Assembly: GCA_001899635.1 (NCBI GenBank)
Contig: MKVQ01000031.1
Location: forward strand, 1-64,000
DNA length: 64,000 nt
Direction of reading: 5' to 3'
Origin: Myxococcales bacterium 68-20
GTDB lineage: Bacteria; Myxococcota_A; Polyangia; Polyangiales; Polyangiaceae
How positions within the stretch are numbered: the stretch's first letter is position 1; each line of letters starts with the position of its first letter. The translations under genes were made by a program, and so were the position numbers. Positions 45,305 through 55,903 of the stretch are shown here, in pieces. Below the pieces are notes generated by a model. It did no database searches, had not been told where the DNA came from, and saw nothing but the letters and a program-made list of their open reading frames with translations.

Positions 45305-46288
45305 ATGAACGCTCGCACCCTGCTCGGTATCGCTCTCGCGGCCACCACGGCAGTGGCGGCGTGCGGCGACTCGACGGACACGCTGACCGGCGGCATGGGC
45401 GGCTCTCGCGCCAAGAGCAGCAGGACCCCGTCGAACAACGCGGACGACGACGACGCGGACACCACGACGCCGGGGAGCACGACGCCAGGCGACGACACGC
45501 CGTCGGGCCCGGTCCCGACGAACAGCCCGGCCGGCAAGGAGTTCTACAAGACGAACGTCCACCCGTTCATGGCGCAGAAGTGCGGCTCCTGCCACGGAGC
45601 TCCGGGCCCGGGTCCGGCGTGGCTCACCTCCGCCGACGCGGAGAAGTCGTACGCGCAGCTCTTCCAGGTCGGCTACGTCGTCCAGCAGTCGCGCATCGTC
45701 CTGAAGCCGGCACACGGCGGATCGACCACCAACGTCCTCGCGACCGCGGAGATCCAGAAGTACAACGAGTGGGTCTCGATGGAGCTCGAGGACGGGGGGC
45801 AGAACGCTCCGCCGAACGTCCTCGAGAAGCTGGGTGACTGCTTCGACCGCCAGAAGTTCGACGCGATGAACCTCGCGCAGTGGCGGACGACGCGGCGCAC
45901 GGCCAACAACAACACGAACAACGTCACCCCCTGGAACGAGAACGCGAACAACTGCACGGGCTGCGACAACGCTCCTTGCACCACGTGTCACTCGGCCGAC
46001 GCGGCGACGAACTACAAGAACTCGGTCGGCAATCCGCTCCTTCCGGCGGACAGCACGTTCGAAGAGTCGAAGCTCACGAGCCCTGCCTACATCACCAAGT
46101 ACTTCGGCGTGAGCCCGGAGGGGAAGCCCATCGCCTCCGACGCCCTCAAGAAGAAGTCCGAGGCGACCAAGAAGGACAGAGCATACACGCACCCGATGTT
46201 CAACCTGAACGCCAACCAGTCCGCGGCCCTCGATGCGTTCGTGAACGACGTCATCACGAAGTACAACGCGGGCACCTGCGGCAAGTGA
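45305..46288 (+). CDS. c-type haem lipoprotein
   Basis: 327 aa. Lipobox AVAAC20, then an Asp/Thr/Pro linker. The haem motif C93GSCH97 sits in a short cytochrome-like domain (VHPFMAQKCGSCHGAPG). A second motif, CTTCH (about 228-232), is preceded by CTGCDNAPC. Probably a surface or periplasmic electron carrier. One base separates it from the stop of the MYXO-CTERM gene, so the two are co-expressed. A strong terminator follows. Confidence 0.8.
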   Translation: MNARTLLGIALAATTAVAACGDSTDTLTGGMGGSRAKSSRTPSNNADDDDADTTTPGSTTPGDDTPSGPVPTNSPAGKEFYKTNVHPFMAQKCGSCHGAPGPGPAWLTSADAEKSYAQLFQVGYVVQQSRIVLKPAHGGSTTNVLATAEIQKYNEWVSMELEDGGQNAPPNVLEKLGDCFDRQKFDAMNLAQWRTTRRTANNNTNNVTPWNENANNCTGCDNAPCTTCHSADAATNYKNSVGNPLLPADSTFEESKLTSPAYITKYFGVSPEGKPIASDALKKKSEATKKDRAYTHPMFNLNANQSAALDAFVNDVITKYNAGTCGK

Positions 46289-46320
46289 CCGAGACGCGGT
46301 CGAGCTACCTCGGCTGATCG

Positions 46321-46356
46321 AAGCGCATCGCCCGGCTCGCCGGGGGATGCGCTTTT
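46321..46356 (+). terminator. Intrinsic terminator
   Basis: AAGCGCAT and CCCGG pair with CCGGG and ATGCGCTT around a CTCG loop, followed by TTTTCGTTT. It lies 33 bp after the cytochrome gene stop and would end the operon starting at 42206. Confidence 0.85.
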
Positions 46357-46470
46357 CGTTTACGCTTCGACGAGAGCTCGGCCACGTGCCGGTCCAGGCA
46401 AAGGTGCCGAGATGCCGTCGGCGAGATCGGCACGCTCAGTCTTCTCACCCTAGAGATCGGAGACGCTTCG

Positions 46471-46998
46471 ATGATCTGGCGACGAACCGTGTGTGCGTTC
46501 GCGTTCGCGCTCGCAGCGACCAGCGCCTGGGCGTGCGGTGAAGACGGCACGAGCGACGACAAGACGGCCGACGGCTGCCCGAAGGACAACCCGGAGTGCA
46601 AGGAGCTCGCGACGGTCGAGGCTGGCGCGCAGGCGGTGGTGAAGCGACGCTGCGTGGACTGCCACGGGCAGGACATGAGCGGGAGCACCACCGCTCTGCC
46701 GGGCATCGCGAACACAATCCAGGGAGACGTCGTCGAGCTCTATCCGCCGAACCTCACGCCGGATGACACGGGCATCGGCAAATGGACGGACGATGCCCTC
46801 GCCCTGGCGATCCGAACCGGCATCGACGAGGAGAGCCAGGCGCTGTGCCCGCAGATGAAGCACTTCTCGCAGATGACGGACTTCGAGGTCTACTCGATCG
46901 TGAAGTACCTTCGGGACATCCCGAAGGTGAAGAAGCAGGTGCCGCGTAGCGTATGCCCGCCGACGAAGACCAAGGAGCAGCAGAGCCTGTCGCGCTAG
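46471..46998 (+). CDS. Monohaem cytochrome c lipoprotein
   Basis: 175 aa. N-terminal export signal ending SAWACGED. One haem motif, C61VDCH65, followed by the usual helical class I cytochrome segments (GKWTDDALALAIRTGID, MTDFEVYSIVKYLRDIP, with Met as the likely sixth ligand in QMKHF or QMTDF). It lies beyond the terminator of the previous operon and so has its own promoter, but it is probably functionally related to the cytochrome at 45305. Confidence 0.82.
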   Translation: MIWRRTVCAFAFALAATSAWACGEDGTSDDKTADGCPKDNPECKELATVEAGAQAVVKRRCVDCHGQDMSGSTTALPGIANTIQGDVVELYPPNLTPDDTGIGKWTDDALALAIRTGIDEESQALCPQMKHFSQMTDFEVYSIVKYLRDIPKVKKQVPRSVCPPTKTKEQQSLSR

Positions 46999-47057
46999 GG
47001 CACGTGTAACACACGTGTGGCCAGCGTTCTGATGCGTCCGAGGCTACTCTCTCCCTC

Positions 47058-48331
<1,274 letters not shown>

Positions 48332-48335
<4 letters not shown>

Positions 48336-49183
48336 GCAAGCTGGTGACCGGAGATGGCCGGACGCACATCGAGTCGTCCTTGATGCGGGAGTCGCTCGTC
48401 GACCGACGCGTCGTCGCGAAGACGGACTCGGAGGGTGAGTTCGCGATCCTGCCCGACGTCGTGCTCGTGGGGCTCGGCGGCCAGTCGATCTTCGACCGCG
48501 GAAGGGCCGCCGTGATGCCGCTGGTCGAGGAGCTCAAGACGCTCCGCGAAGCGCGCAAGGCCGGGAAGAAGGGGCCGCCCCCGATGGTCCTCGGCGTCGG
48601 CGGCGGCACGCGCGTGCGGCACACGGTGAGCGTCGCGCTCGATCTCGGCATCCCCACCGGCGGCGTCGCGCAGCTCGTCGGCGCGATGGAGGAAGCGAAC
48701 GCGGTCTTCCTGAACGCGCTCCTCGCGAAGCACGGATCGATCGTCATGCAACGCGAGCACTTCTGGGAGCTGCCGCTCTATCTCGAGAGCGGGATGCTGC
48801 CGATCGTGATCTCGATCCCGCCCTACCACTTCTGGGAGCCGCCGCCGGAGGACGGTCCGCTCCCGACGCACGGCTCCGACTTCGGCCTCTTCATCCACGC
48901 CGAGGTGCTCGGCATGAAGAAGCTCATCTTCGTGAAGGACGAGGACGGCCTCTTCGACAAGGATCCGAAGCGGCACGCGGACGCGAAGCACATCCCGAGG
49001 ATCACCCTCGGGGAGCTCTCGAAGAACATGCCCGACGAGCTCATCATCGATCGCCAGCTTTTCGTGTGCTGGCAGCGCGCTCGCCATGTCGAGCAGGTCC
49101 AGATCGTCAACGGCCTCGTCCCGGGGCAGCTCACCAAGGCGCTCGCCGGCGAACCGGTCGGCACCGTCATCACGCGGCACTGA
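48332..49183 (+). CDS. Molybdenum storage protein-type subunit (amino acid kinase fold)
   Basis: 283 aa. Amino-acid-kinase fold, like the alpha/beta subunits of the Azotobacter molybdenum storage protein, which packs polyoxomolybdate using ATP. Evidence: the glycine loop VVLVGLGGQSIFDRGRAAV, VGGGTRVRHTVSVALDLGIPTGG, IFVKDEDGLFDKDPKR and the strikingly similar end RHVEQVQIVNGLVPGQLTKAL. UMP-kinase is excluded by the lack of UMP-binding residues and by this ending. It overlaps the transporter gene by ATGA and is followed after 17 bp by a paralogue. Confidence 0.85.
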
Positions 49184-49200
49184 GGGAAGGAACGAACACG

Positions 49201-50019
49201 ATGCACAGCTCCAAGCACGAGCGCCGCCGTATCTCGAGCAAGCTCGCCGACGCGACCCTGACGACCGGCGGCACGCCCGACGGCCTCGACTACTCGCCCG
49301 TCGCGATGATGCCCGACGTCCGCGTCCTCAAGATCGGCGGCCAGTCGGTGATGGATCGCGGACGCGAGGCGCTCTTCCCGATCCTCGAGGAGGTCACCGC
49401 GGCCAAGGACAAGCACAAGCTCCTCCTCTGCTGCGGAGGCGGAACGCGCGCTCGACACATCTACTCCGTGGCGAGCGACCTCGAGCTCCCGACCGGCGTG
49501 CTCGCGGCGCTCGGCGGCTACGTCCCGAGGCAGAACGCCCGCATGCTCCAGATGCTCCTCGCGAAGCACGGCGGCCTCTTCATCCTCCACGACGACTTCG
49601 AGAAGCTGCCGCTCTACTTCCGCCTCGGCTGCATCCCGATCATGACCGGCATGCCGCCGTTCGGATACTGGGAGAAGCCGACGCAAGGCGGCCGCATCCC
49701 GGAGCACCGCACCGACGCGGGCGTGTTCCTCACCGCCGAGGTCCTCGGCGCCAAGCGCGCCATCTTCGTGAAGGACGAGAACGGCCTCTACACGGACGAT
49801 CCCAAGAAGAACAAGAACGCGCAGCACATCCCGCGCATCACCGCGAAGGAGCTGCTCGAGCGCGACCTCCCCGACCTCGTCGTCGAGCGCGTGGTGCTCG
49901 AGTACATGCAGCGGTCACGCTTCTGTACTGAGATCCAGATCGTCAATGGCCTCGAGAAGGGACAGCTCACGCGCGCTCTGGAGGGAGAGGATGTCGGGAC
50001 CGTCATCACGCGCGAGTGA
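49201..50019 (+). CDS. Molybdenum storage protein-type subunit, second paralogue
   Basis: 272 aa. Shares VLKIGGQSVMDRGREALFP, GGGTRARHIYSVASDLELPTG, IFVKDENGLYTDDPKKNKN and EIQIVNGLEKGQLTRALEGEDVGTVI with its neighbour. A two-subunit pair fits the heterohexamer known for the storage protein. I cannot say which paralogue is alpha. The start ATG at 49201 has GGGAAGG 10 bases upstream. The modA start lies inside its end, so the operon continues. Confidence 0.85.
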   Translation: MHSSKHERRRISSKLADATLTTGGTPDGLDYSPVAMMPDVRVLKIGGQSVMDRGREALFPILEEVTAAKDKHKLLLCCGGGTRARHIYSVASDLELPTGVLAALGGYVPRQNARMLQMLLAKHGGLFILHDDFEKLPLYFRLGCIPIMTGMPPFGYWEKPTQGGRIPEHRTDAGVFLTAEVLGAKRAIFVKDENGLYTDDPKKNKNAQHIPRITAKELLERDLPDLVVERVVLEYMQRSRFCTEIQIVNGLEKGQLTRALEGEDVGTVITRE

Positions 50020-50830
50020 TCGAGCTCGCTCGTTCGTCGTCCTCGCGCTCGCCGCGCTGCTCGGCTGCAGCAAGAGCGCGGGGTCCGGCGGCGGAGACGC
50101 CAGCGGCGACGGCGCCCGCAAGGGGGAGCCCTTGCGCGTCGCCGCCGCGGCCGATCTCGCGCTCGCGTTCAAGGAGGTCGGCGCCGCGTTCGAGAAGCAA
50201 AGCGGCAAGCGCGTCGACTTCTCCTTCGGGTCGACCGGCCTCCTCGCAAAGCAGATCGCAGAAGGCGCTCCCTTCGACGTGTTCGCGGCCGCGAACATTT
50301 CGTTCGTCGACGACGTCGTCCGGGAGGGCGCGTGCCTCGGAGAGACCAAGGCGCTCTACGCGAAGGGCCGCATCGTGATGTGGTCGAAGGATCCCTGGGC
50401 GCTCCCGAAGGACATCAAGGACCTCGAGGATGCGAAGTACGCGAAGGTCGCGATCGCGAACCCCGAGCATGCCCCCTATGGCCGTGCGGCACGCGAAGCG
50501 CTGACGAAAGCCGGCTCGTGGGCGGCGGTCGAGCCGCGGGCGGTCTACGGTGAGAACGTCCAGCAGACGCTGATGTTCGCTCGCTCCGGCAATGCGGACG
50601 TCGCGATCGTCGCGCTCTCCCTCGCGGTGACCTCGCCCGGCAACTACACGCCGATCGATCCGAGCCTCCACGCGCCGCTCGATCAGGCACTCGTCGTCTG
50701 CAAAGGCGGGAGCAAGGGCCCGAAGACGAACGAGGCACGCGCATTCGTCGACTACGTCGGCTCCGATGCCGGCCGCGCGATCATGAAGCGCTTCGGCTTC
50801 CTGCTACCAGGGGAGACGGCCTCGCCCTAG
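49991..50830 (+). CDS. modA: Molybdate-binding periplasmic lipoprotein ModA
   Basis: 279 aa. Lipobox LAALLGCSK. The mature part matches ModA: PLRVAAAADLALAFKEVGAAFEKQSG, FSFGSTGLLAKQIAEGAPFDVFAAAN, VAIANPEHAPYGRAAREAL, NVQQTLMFARSGNADVAIVAL and the C-terminal FVDYVGSDAGRAIMKRFGF. It delivers molybdate or tungstate to ModB/ModC. Its start overlaps the storage gene by 29 bp, with GGAGGGAGAGG upstream. The permease and ATPase, normally next, lie about 9.7 kb further on. Confidence 0.92.
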   Translation: MSGPSSRASDRARSFVVLALAALLGCSKSAGSGGGDASGDGARKGEPLRVAAAADLALAFKEVGAAFEKQSGKRVDFSFGSTGLLAKQIAEGAPFDVFAAANISFVDDVVREGACLGETKALYAKGRIVMWSKDPWALPKDIKDLEDAKYAKVAIANPEHAPYGRAAREALTKAGSWAAVEPRAVYGENVQQTLMFARSGNADVAIVALSLAVTSPGNYTPIDPSLHAPLDQALVVCKGGSKGPKTNEARAFVDYVGSDAGRAIMKRFGFLLPGETASP

Positions 50831-50878
50831 TACGGCGCGCCGAATGTTCGCGAGGGGTTTGACTTAGCTGCGCCGTAC
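50830..50878. repeat. Inverted repeat immediately after modA
   Basis: GTACGGCGC (50830-50838, starting at the last base of the modA stop) and its exact complement GCGCCGTAC (50870-50878), with a 31-base loop. It marks the modA side of the block that separates modA from modB. It may be a terminator without a T-run or an element edge. I see no matching copy near 60357-60533. The rest of the gap to 51031 holds nothing clear. Confidence 0.5.
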
Positions 50879-51031
50879 CAGGGCAATTCGCAAGCGTGGT
50901 CGCCGAGCCGGCCAAGCTCGAGATCCTATCCGAGATCGCCCTCGTGAAGTGGCCGCGCCTTGGCTAGGTGGCGGAGACTGACGCGCTCGTGATCGACATC
51001 CATCGCGGGCATCAGCTACCCTTCCGCCAAG

Positions 51032-52135
51032 TTGGCCGGTGCTGCGCGATGGCGGAGCGCATCCCTCTTCCTCGCCGTGGTCCTCACGGAAGCAGCGTGG
51101 ACCTCGGAGAGCGCGGCAGACGAGGAGGCCGAGCCGATTCGGCTCGAGTACACCGCCGATGCCGCGTGCCCTTCCCGCGACGAGATGGTCGACCGGATCG
51201 CCTCGTACACGACGCGATGGACGCTCGCTTCCGAGAACTGGAGACGCAAGTTCGTCGTTCGAGTCGACCGGCGTGGGGCCGTGTTTTCGGGCCGGCTCGA
51301 GATCACGTCCAGCAGGCACGCCTCAGTCCGCCGCACGATCGAAGGCGACAGCTGTAGTGACGTCGCGACTGGGCTCGCGATCGCCGTGGCCCTCGCGATC
51401 GATCCGTACGCTTCACCCGTCGCTCACGAAGAGCCACCAGCCGGCGAACCATCGGAGAGCGCCGATGCGCCGACGCCCGCGCCCCCGCAGACCGCCGTTG
51501 CGCCTCCGGCCTCCCCGCCCGAGGCTCCGAAGACTGCGCAGGAGGTCCCGCCGCGCACGGAGTCGAGACCGAGAGCCTCTCCTCCGGTACCGCTGCGGCC
51601 GCCGGCGCTCTCCGTCGCGTTCGGCGCGCGGGGAGGGGCGAACGGCGCCGTCTCGGGCGTGCTCGCCGACGTGGGAGTCTTTGTCGAGCTTGCGTGGACG
51701 CCGCCCTTCGAGCACATCCATTGGCTCTCGCCCTCGATTCGTCTCGGCGGAAAGCACAGCTTCACGCGTACGGCCGAGGTTGGTCCGTCGGACGTGTTGA
51801 TCAACTGGAAGGCAGGCTTCGTCGAGGCATGTCCCGGCCACGTCGCCCTCGGCCCCCGCCTTCGCGTAAGCACGTGCCTTGCTGCTCACGCAGGGATCCT
51901 CTCTGCTCACGTGCGCGACGCCCCCGGCGTCGAGGCGACGCGCCGGTCCTGGTTCGACTACGGCGCAGTCGCTCATGCTCGCTGGCTGGCTCACCCCAGG
52001 TTCTTCGTGGAGGTCGTCGGCGGCGCCGTGATTCCGCTCGTGCGCGACCGCATTCGTGTCGAACCGGACGAGCTCGCGTCGGTCGCGCCGCCCGTTGGCT
52101 GGTCGCTCGGCGTGGGAGGCGGATGGCGACTCTGA
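51032..52135 (+). CDS. Exported protein with Pro-rich linker and barrel-like C-terminus
   Basis: About 367 aa. A signal-like start (ASLFLAVVLTEAAWTSESAADEE), then an N-terminal domain (IRLEYTADAACPSRDEMVDRIASYTTRW, SSRHASVRRTIEGDSCSDVATGLAIAVALAIDP) with two Cys, a Pro/Ala linker (about 135-195), and a C-terminal strand-rich region that may be a small barrel. The same layout is frequent next to myxobacterial ECF sigma genes. TTG start without a clear ribosome binding site. Function unknown. Confidence 0.6.
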   Translation: MAGAARWRSASLFLAVVLTEAAWTSESAADEEAEPIRLEYTADAACPSRDEMVDRIASYTTRWTLASENWRRKFVVRVDRRGAVFSGRLEITSSRHASVRRTIEGDSCSDVATGLAIAVALAIDPYASPVAHEEPPAGEPSESADAPTPAPPQTAVAPPASPPEAPKTAQEVPPRTESRPRASPPVPLRPPALSVAFGARGGANGAVSGVLADVGVFVELAWTPPFEHIHWLSPSIRLGGKHSFTRTAEVGPSDVLINWKAGFVEACPGHVALGPRLRVSTCLAAHAGILSAHVRDAPGVEATRRSWFDYGAVAHARWLAHPRFFVEVVGGAVIPLVRDRIRVEPDELASVAPPVGWSLGVGGGWRL

Positions 52136-52177
52136 AATATTTGTGATCGAATCCGACTACATCCTGCACCCACGTCC

Positions 52178-52765
52178 ATGGCGGCTCTCTCCCCCGCGCT
52201 GGCCGAGGCCGAGTACAGCGCCGAAGAAATGTCGAGCCGCCAGGACCAGGCGACGAGGCTACGCGAAGCAGCCACAGCGTACTTCGCAAACGTGTGGCGC
52301 TTTCTGCGGAGCCTCGGCGTGCCTGCGTCGTCCCTCGACGACGCGGCCCAGGAGGTCTTCCTCGTGGCGGCGAACAGGCTCGCGGAGGTTCGCCCAGGGG
52401 CGGAGAGGTCGTTCCTCTTCGGCACGGCCGTTCACGTCGCCCGAACCATCCGGCGAAAGCACACGCGCGAGCAGCTCCTCGACGATCCGGACGACGCGAC
52501 GCTCGAGCCGGCCTCCACCTCCACGCCCGAGGAGTCCTTCGATCAGAAGGAGGAGCACGATCTTCTGATGAAGCTCCTCGATGGCCTGCCTGAGGAGCTG
52601 CGGACGACGTTCGTGCTCTATGAGATCGAGGGCGAATCGCTCCCGAGCGTCGCCGCGACGCTCGGCATCCCGCTGGGGACCGCGACGTCGCGCCTCCGGC
52701 GCGCACGGGAGAAATTCGCGGTCGGTCGCCAGCGGCTCCACCTGCAAATGCGAGGCGAGAAGTGA
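52178..52765 (+). CDS. ECF-type RNA polymerase sigma factor
   Basis: 195 aa. Region 2 at about residues 28-95 (YFANVWRFLRSLGVPASSLDDAAQEVFLVA with the DDAAQEVF signature; SFLFGTAVHVARTIRRK) and region 4 at about 125-185 (LLDGLPEELRTTFVLYEIEGESLPSVAATLGIPLGTATSRLRRAREKF). It directs transcription of a specific regulon. It overlaps the next gene by GTGA, which in turn overlaps the first gene of cassette 2, so the cassette is probably its target and it is probably autoregulated (inference). An alternative start is ATG at 52229. Confidence 0.9.
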   Translation: MAALSPALAEAEYSAEEMSSRQDQATRLREAATAYFANVWRFLRSLGVPASSLDDAAQEVFLVAANRLAEVRPGAERSFLFGTAVHVARTIRRKHTREQLLDDPDDATLEPASTSTPEESFDQKEEHDLLMKLLDGLPEELRTTFVLYEIEGESLPSVAATLGIPLGTATSRLRRAREKFAVGRQRLHLQMRGEK

Positions 52766-53448
52766 AAGGCCCCAATCGACTCATCGAAGATGACGCGCTC
52801 CTCGCCAAGCTCGTGGCGGACGCAAGGCAGCGCGGGCCACGGCCCGAAGCGCTCGACGAGCTCCTGCACCGCCTCCCGCTTCCACCGGCTGCGCCGGTGT
52901 CGACCTTCGCGGCGCTCCAGAAGTGGATCGTGATCGCCGGCGCCGGATGCGCATTGGCAGGCGTGGCGATGCTCGAGCTCCGGCCGAGCGATCCTCCCTC
53001 CGCTGCTCGCGCGACCGCGCCATCGGCGGCCGTCGCGCCTTCCGTCCGCGACGTCGTCCCTCCGAGCAACGAGCCGGCGGAGAACGCCGTCCCCTCCACG
53101 AGCGTCGACGATCTGCCGGCAGCGCCCAGCCGGAGCATCTCCGCCGCTTCGTCGGGCGCCCAGCCGAGGGGCTCGTTGCGACGGGAAATCGAGCTCGCCG
53201 GGACGGCTCGCCAAGCGCTCACGAAGGGCGAAGCGGATCGCTGCCTCGCGTCGGTCCGCGCGTACGAAGCCGAGTTCCCGAACGGACAGTTCCTGCTGGA
53301 GGCGAAGGTGATGCGTATCGAGGCGACGGCGATGGCGGGAGATGGCCCGCGGGCACGCTCGCTCGCCCGGAGCTTCCTCGCGAAGAACCCGCGAAGCCCA
53401 TACGAGGAGCGGATGCGCTCGCTCCTCGCATCGCTGGAGGCGCAATGA
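52762..53448 (+). CDS. Sigma-coupled membrane protein, putative anti-sigma factor
   Basis: 228 aa. GTG start overlapping the sigma gene. A short cytoplasmic N-terminus (residues 1-45), one transmembrane segment (WIVIAGAGCALAGVAMLEL, about 54-72), a Pro/Ser/Ala-rich stretch, then a helical C-terminal domain (about 140-228) with TPR-like or BatE-like helices (ARQALTKGEADRCLASVRAYEAEFP). The single membrane span behind a sigma gene suits an anti-sigma factor, but no zinc motif is seen. Its stop overlaps the cassette 2 start by ATGA. Confidence 0.65.
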   Translation: MKGPNRLIEDDALLAKLVADARQRGPRPEALDELLHRLPLPPAAPVSTFAALQKWIVIAGAGCALAGVAMLELRPSDPPSAARATAPSAAVAPSVRDVVPPSNEPAENAVPSTSVDDLPAAPSRSISAASSGAQPRGSLRREIELAGTARQALTKGEADRCLASVRAYEAEFPNGQFLLEAKVMRIEATAMAGDGPRARSLARSFLAKNPRSPYEERMRSLLASLEAQ

Positions 53449-54683
53449 TCGCGCGCGCCGGCGGGGTCGCGCTCGCGTCGTTGGTGAGCGCGGTGCTCGT
53501 GTTCGCCTGCACTGCCGGCGACGACATCATTCTTGCCACGGGTAGCAACTCCGGGCAACCGCCCTCGTTCACGGCCGGGGACGCTACGACGACCGCGGAG
53601 GAAGCGGGCCTCCTGTCGTATTGCCCCTCGAACACGTGTCCTGCCGGGCGCACGACCTGCCCCGATTCACGTTTCCCGTGCGACGTGGACCTGAAGACGG
53701 ACAAGAACAACTGCGGCGAGTGCGGTTCCGTTTGCCATGCGGACGTCCAAGGGCGCGCGATGTACACGTGTGTCGACGGCCGCTGCGTGCCCGCGTGCAA
53801 CTTCACCTGGGATTCTCTCGGCGGGTGGAACTATCTCGATTGCGACGGTTCACCTGAGAACGGCTGCGAGACCGACCCGAGCAACGACAACTGCGGCGCT
53901 TGCGGCAAGAAATGTACGGATCCGGCCAAGCCATGTGTCCCGGCGCAGGGACCTGTCGGTATCCCGACCTGCGGTTGTCCGGACGGCCAGTTGCTCTGCC
54001 TCAGCCCCCGTCCTCACTGCGTCGATCCAGAGAACGACGATGCGAATTGTGGAGCATGTGGCATCGCTTGCGACCCGGCCGGCCCCGACGGAGAGTTCTA
54101 CCCCAATGGGTATTTGGGCTGCAAACAAGGACAATGCGGAGCTCTCAAGTGTTTCCCGCAATTCGTAGCACCAACCGGCGACTGCGACGGCGACCTTTCC
54201 AACGGATGCGAGACGGTGCTCACTTCGTCAGAGCACTGCGGGGCCTGCGGAAATGCTTGCTCGGGCCATTGCGCCGTAAGTCCCGAGAATCCATTCTCCT
54301 CACCCGTATGCAACATATGCCCACCGGGCACGACCTTTTGCGCACTTAGCAATTTCGGTGATGCCCCTCAAGGAGAGTGCGTGGACATCACCACGGATGC
54401 CTCCAACTGCGGGCGCTGCGGCAACAGCTGTGGTCTTTACACCTTCGAACCTACGTCGAAGGGGGTCTGCACGTACGGATCGTGCAGCCGCGTCTGCTTT
54501 CAAGGCCGCGCGGACTGCAATGGCAACGCCGAGGATGACTGCGAGGTGGACACCGACAGTGATCCGCGAAACTGCGGCGGGTGCGGGAAGGTCTGCGATA
54601 AAATCGCTGGTCAAGCGTGTGTCCGTGGTCAATGCGTGGTCGAGCCATGCGATGAAGACGCTGGAGAGGTCGGCGCGCGATGA
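53445..54683 (+). CDS. Cys-rich lipoprotein with six NCGGCG repeats (cassette 2, gene 1)
   Basis: 412 aa. Lipobox VSAVLVFACTA. Six motifs: NCGECGSVC, NCGACGKKC, NCGACGIAC, HCGACGNAC, NCGRCGNSC and NCGGCGKVC. It shares with 12924-14135 the CDG-GCE spacers, a PNGYxGC...GxCGxxKC segment in the middle, and a C-terminus of the form CGxxCD-GQxCxxGxCxxxxCD. The sequence is slightly richer in A/T than its neighbours. Start ATG at 53445 overlaps the anti-sigma stop, and its own stop overlaps gene 2 (ATGA). Function unknown; probably surface stalk-like. Confidence 0.82.
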   Translation: MIARAGGVALASLVSAVLVFACTAGDDIILATGSNSGQPPSFTAGDATTTAEEAGLLSYCPSNTCPAGRTTCPDSRFPCDVDLKTDKNNCGECGSVCHADVQGRAMYTCVDGRCVPACNFTWDSLGGWNYLDCDGSPENGCETDPSNDNCGACGKKCTDPAKPCVPAQGPVGIPTCGCPDGQLLCLSPRPHCVDPENDDANCGACGIACDPAGPDGEFYPNGYLGCKQGQCGALKCFPQFVAPTGDCDGDLSNGCETVLTSSEHCGACGNACSGHCAVSPENPFSSPVCNICPPGTTFCALSNFGDAPQGECVDITTDASNCGRCGNSCGLYTFEPTSKGVCTYGSCSRVCFQGRADCNGNAEDDCEVDTDSDPRNCGGCGKVCDKIAGQACVRGQCVVEPCDEDAGEVGAR

Positions 54684-55903
54684 AGACGCGATGGCTCGTT
54701 CTACTCGCGGGTAGCTCCGCGTGCGTCTCCGTGATCGCAGTCCTCGGCGCGTGCGCGAGCGACGGCGCTACCGACGGCGCCACTGCCGACATCGACGGCG
54801 TGACCTTCGATGGTGGGCCGAGCGAGCTGTCGGACGGCGGCGCCGATGCCTCGGACACCCCATGCGCCGACTGCGAACACTTCGTCGAGACGTGCTCGTC
54901 CGACGTCCTTTGCCCGAACAGTCCCTTCGATTCGAACAATGCGGGAGACGGCGGGCTCAGCATACTGACGCAGATCAACGTCATTCGCGGTCGCTCAGCC
55001 AGTGACGTCTGGGCTGCGGGCGCGGTGGGCTCGCTCGCTCACTTCGACGGGACCTCGTGGGCACCATCGGATTCCGGGACAAAGGAGTCGCTGAAGGCGC
55101 TGTGGCTGCGCGACTCGTCGGAGGTCACGTTCGGGAGTCCCGACAACGTCTACATACGCGGACCAGCGGTCGAAGACGCCGGGGCTCCCTCCGTCGGAGA
55201 TTGGAACGCTCACGCCCCGTCGTCGATGCCCTGGGAGTACTCCCCGGGCACCACGACCTTCGTCTCCGCCTGGGCGGGGCCAGGAGCGGAATGGCTGTGG
55301 TGCGCGACGACGGCGGTGTACCCCGGCACGGGGACGAGCGGTCTCTGGCGCCTACGCCTGCCGCCGTCCGGACTGCCCGAGATCGGCAATGTGGTTCCTG
55401 ACGGCGTATGCACGCACCTGCCCTGTGGTCAGATGCTCAGCATCCACGGCGCCTCGGTAAATGCCCTGTGGGCAGTCGGCATGACGGGCGCCACGATCCG
55501 TATCACCGGAGCCGACGGAGACACGCCGACCATGAAGGCGTTCGACAGCCAGACGTGGAACGCGCTCCACGGGGTCTGGTCGGTCTCGGAGACCGAGGCA
55601 TGGTCGGTAGGCGCTCGGGGGACAATCCGCCACTACACCGGGGACCCAGTCCGTTGGGACGTCGTCACGAATGCGCCGACGGACGTGGATCTCCATGCGG
55701 TGTGGGGCTCCTCGCCGTCCGACGTATGGGCTGTCGGCGACGAAGCGGTCGTCCTTCACTACGACGGAGCGACCTGGTCGAGGGTGAAAATCGCGGGCCT
55801 CAACGCGCGGAGGCCCAAGCTCACCACCGTCTGGATGCCCGCCCCGGGACACGTCTGGATCGGCGGCGTAGGCGTCATCCTCTCTCTCGGAGGCAAGCCT
55901 TGA
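54680..55903 (+). CDS. Lipoprotein with VWG-type beta-propeller repeats (cassette 2, gene 2)
   Basis: 407 aa. Lipobox VIAVLGACAS, an Asp/Gly-rich spacer with a CADCEHFVETC cluster, then blades such as INVIRGRSASDVWAAGAVG, HGVWSVSETEAWSVGARG and HAVWGSSPSDVWAVGDE. Matches the plan of 11701-12924. Overlaps gene 1 by ATGA and gene 3 by TTGA. No enzymatic motif. Confidence 0.8.
   Translation: MKTRWLVLLAGSSACVSVIAVLGACASDGATDGATADIDGVTFDGGPSELSDGGADASDTPCADCEHFVETCSSDVLCPNSPFDSNNAGDGGLSILTQINVIRGRSASDVWAAGAVGSLAHFDGTSWAPSDSGTKESLKALWLRDSSEVTFGSPDNVYIRGPAVEDAGAPSVGDWNAHAPSSMPWEYSPGTTTFVSAWAGPGAEWLWCATTAVYPGTGTSGLWRLRLPPSGLPEIGNVVPDGVCTHLPCGQMLSIHGASVNALWAVGMTGATIRITGADGDTPTMKAFDSQTWNALHGVWSVSETEAWSVGARGTIRHYTGDPVRWDVVTNAPTDVDLHAVWGSSPSDVWAVGDEAVVLHYDGATWSRVKIAGLNARRPKLTTVWMPAPGHVWIGGVGVILSLGGKP

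Noticed and set aside
43240-45537. Minus-strand 765-aa ORF opposite the MYXO-CTERM gene
   Set aside because: Val/Arg/Asp-rich antisense frame; the plus strand carries a signal peptide, anchor and operon overlaps.
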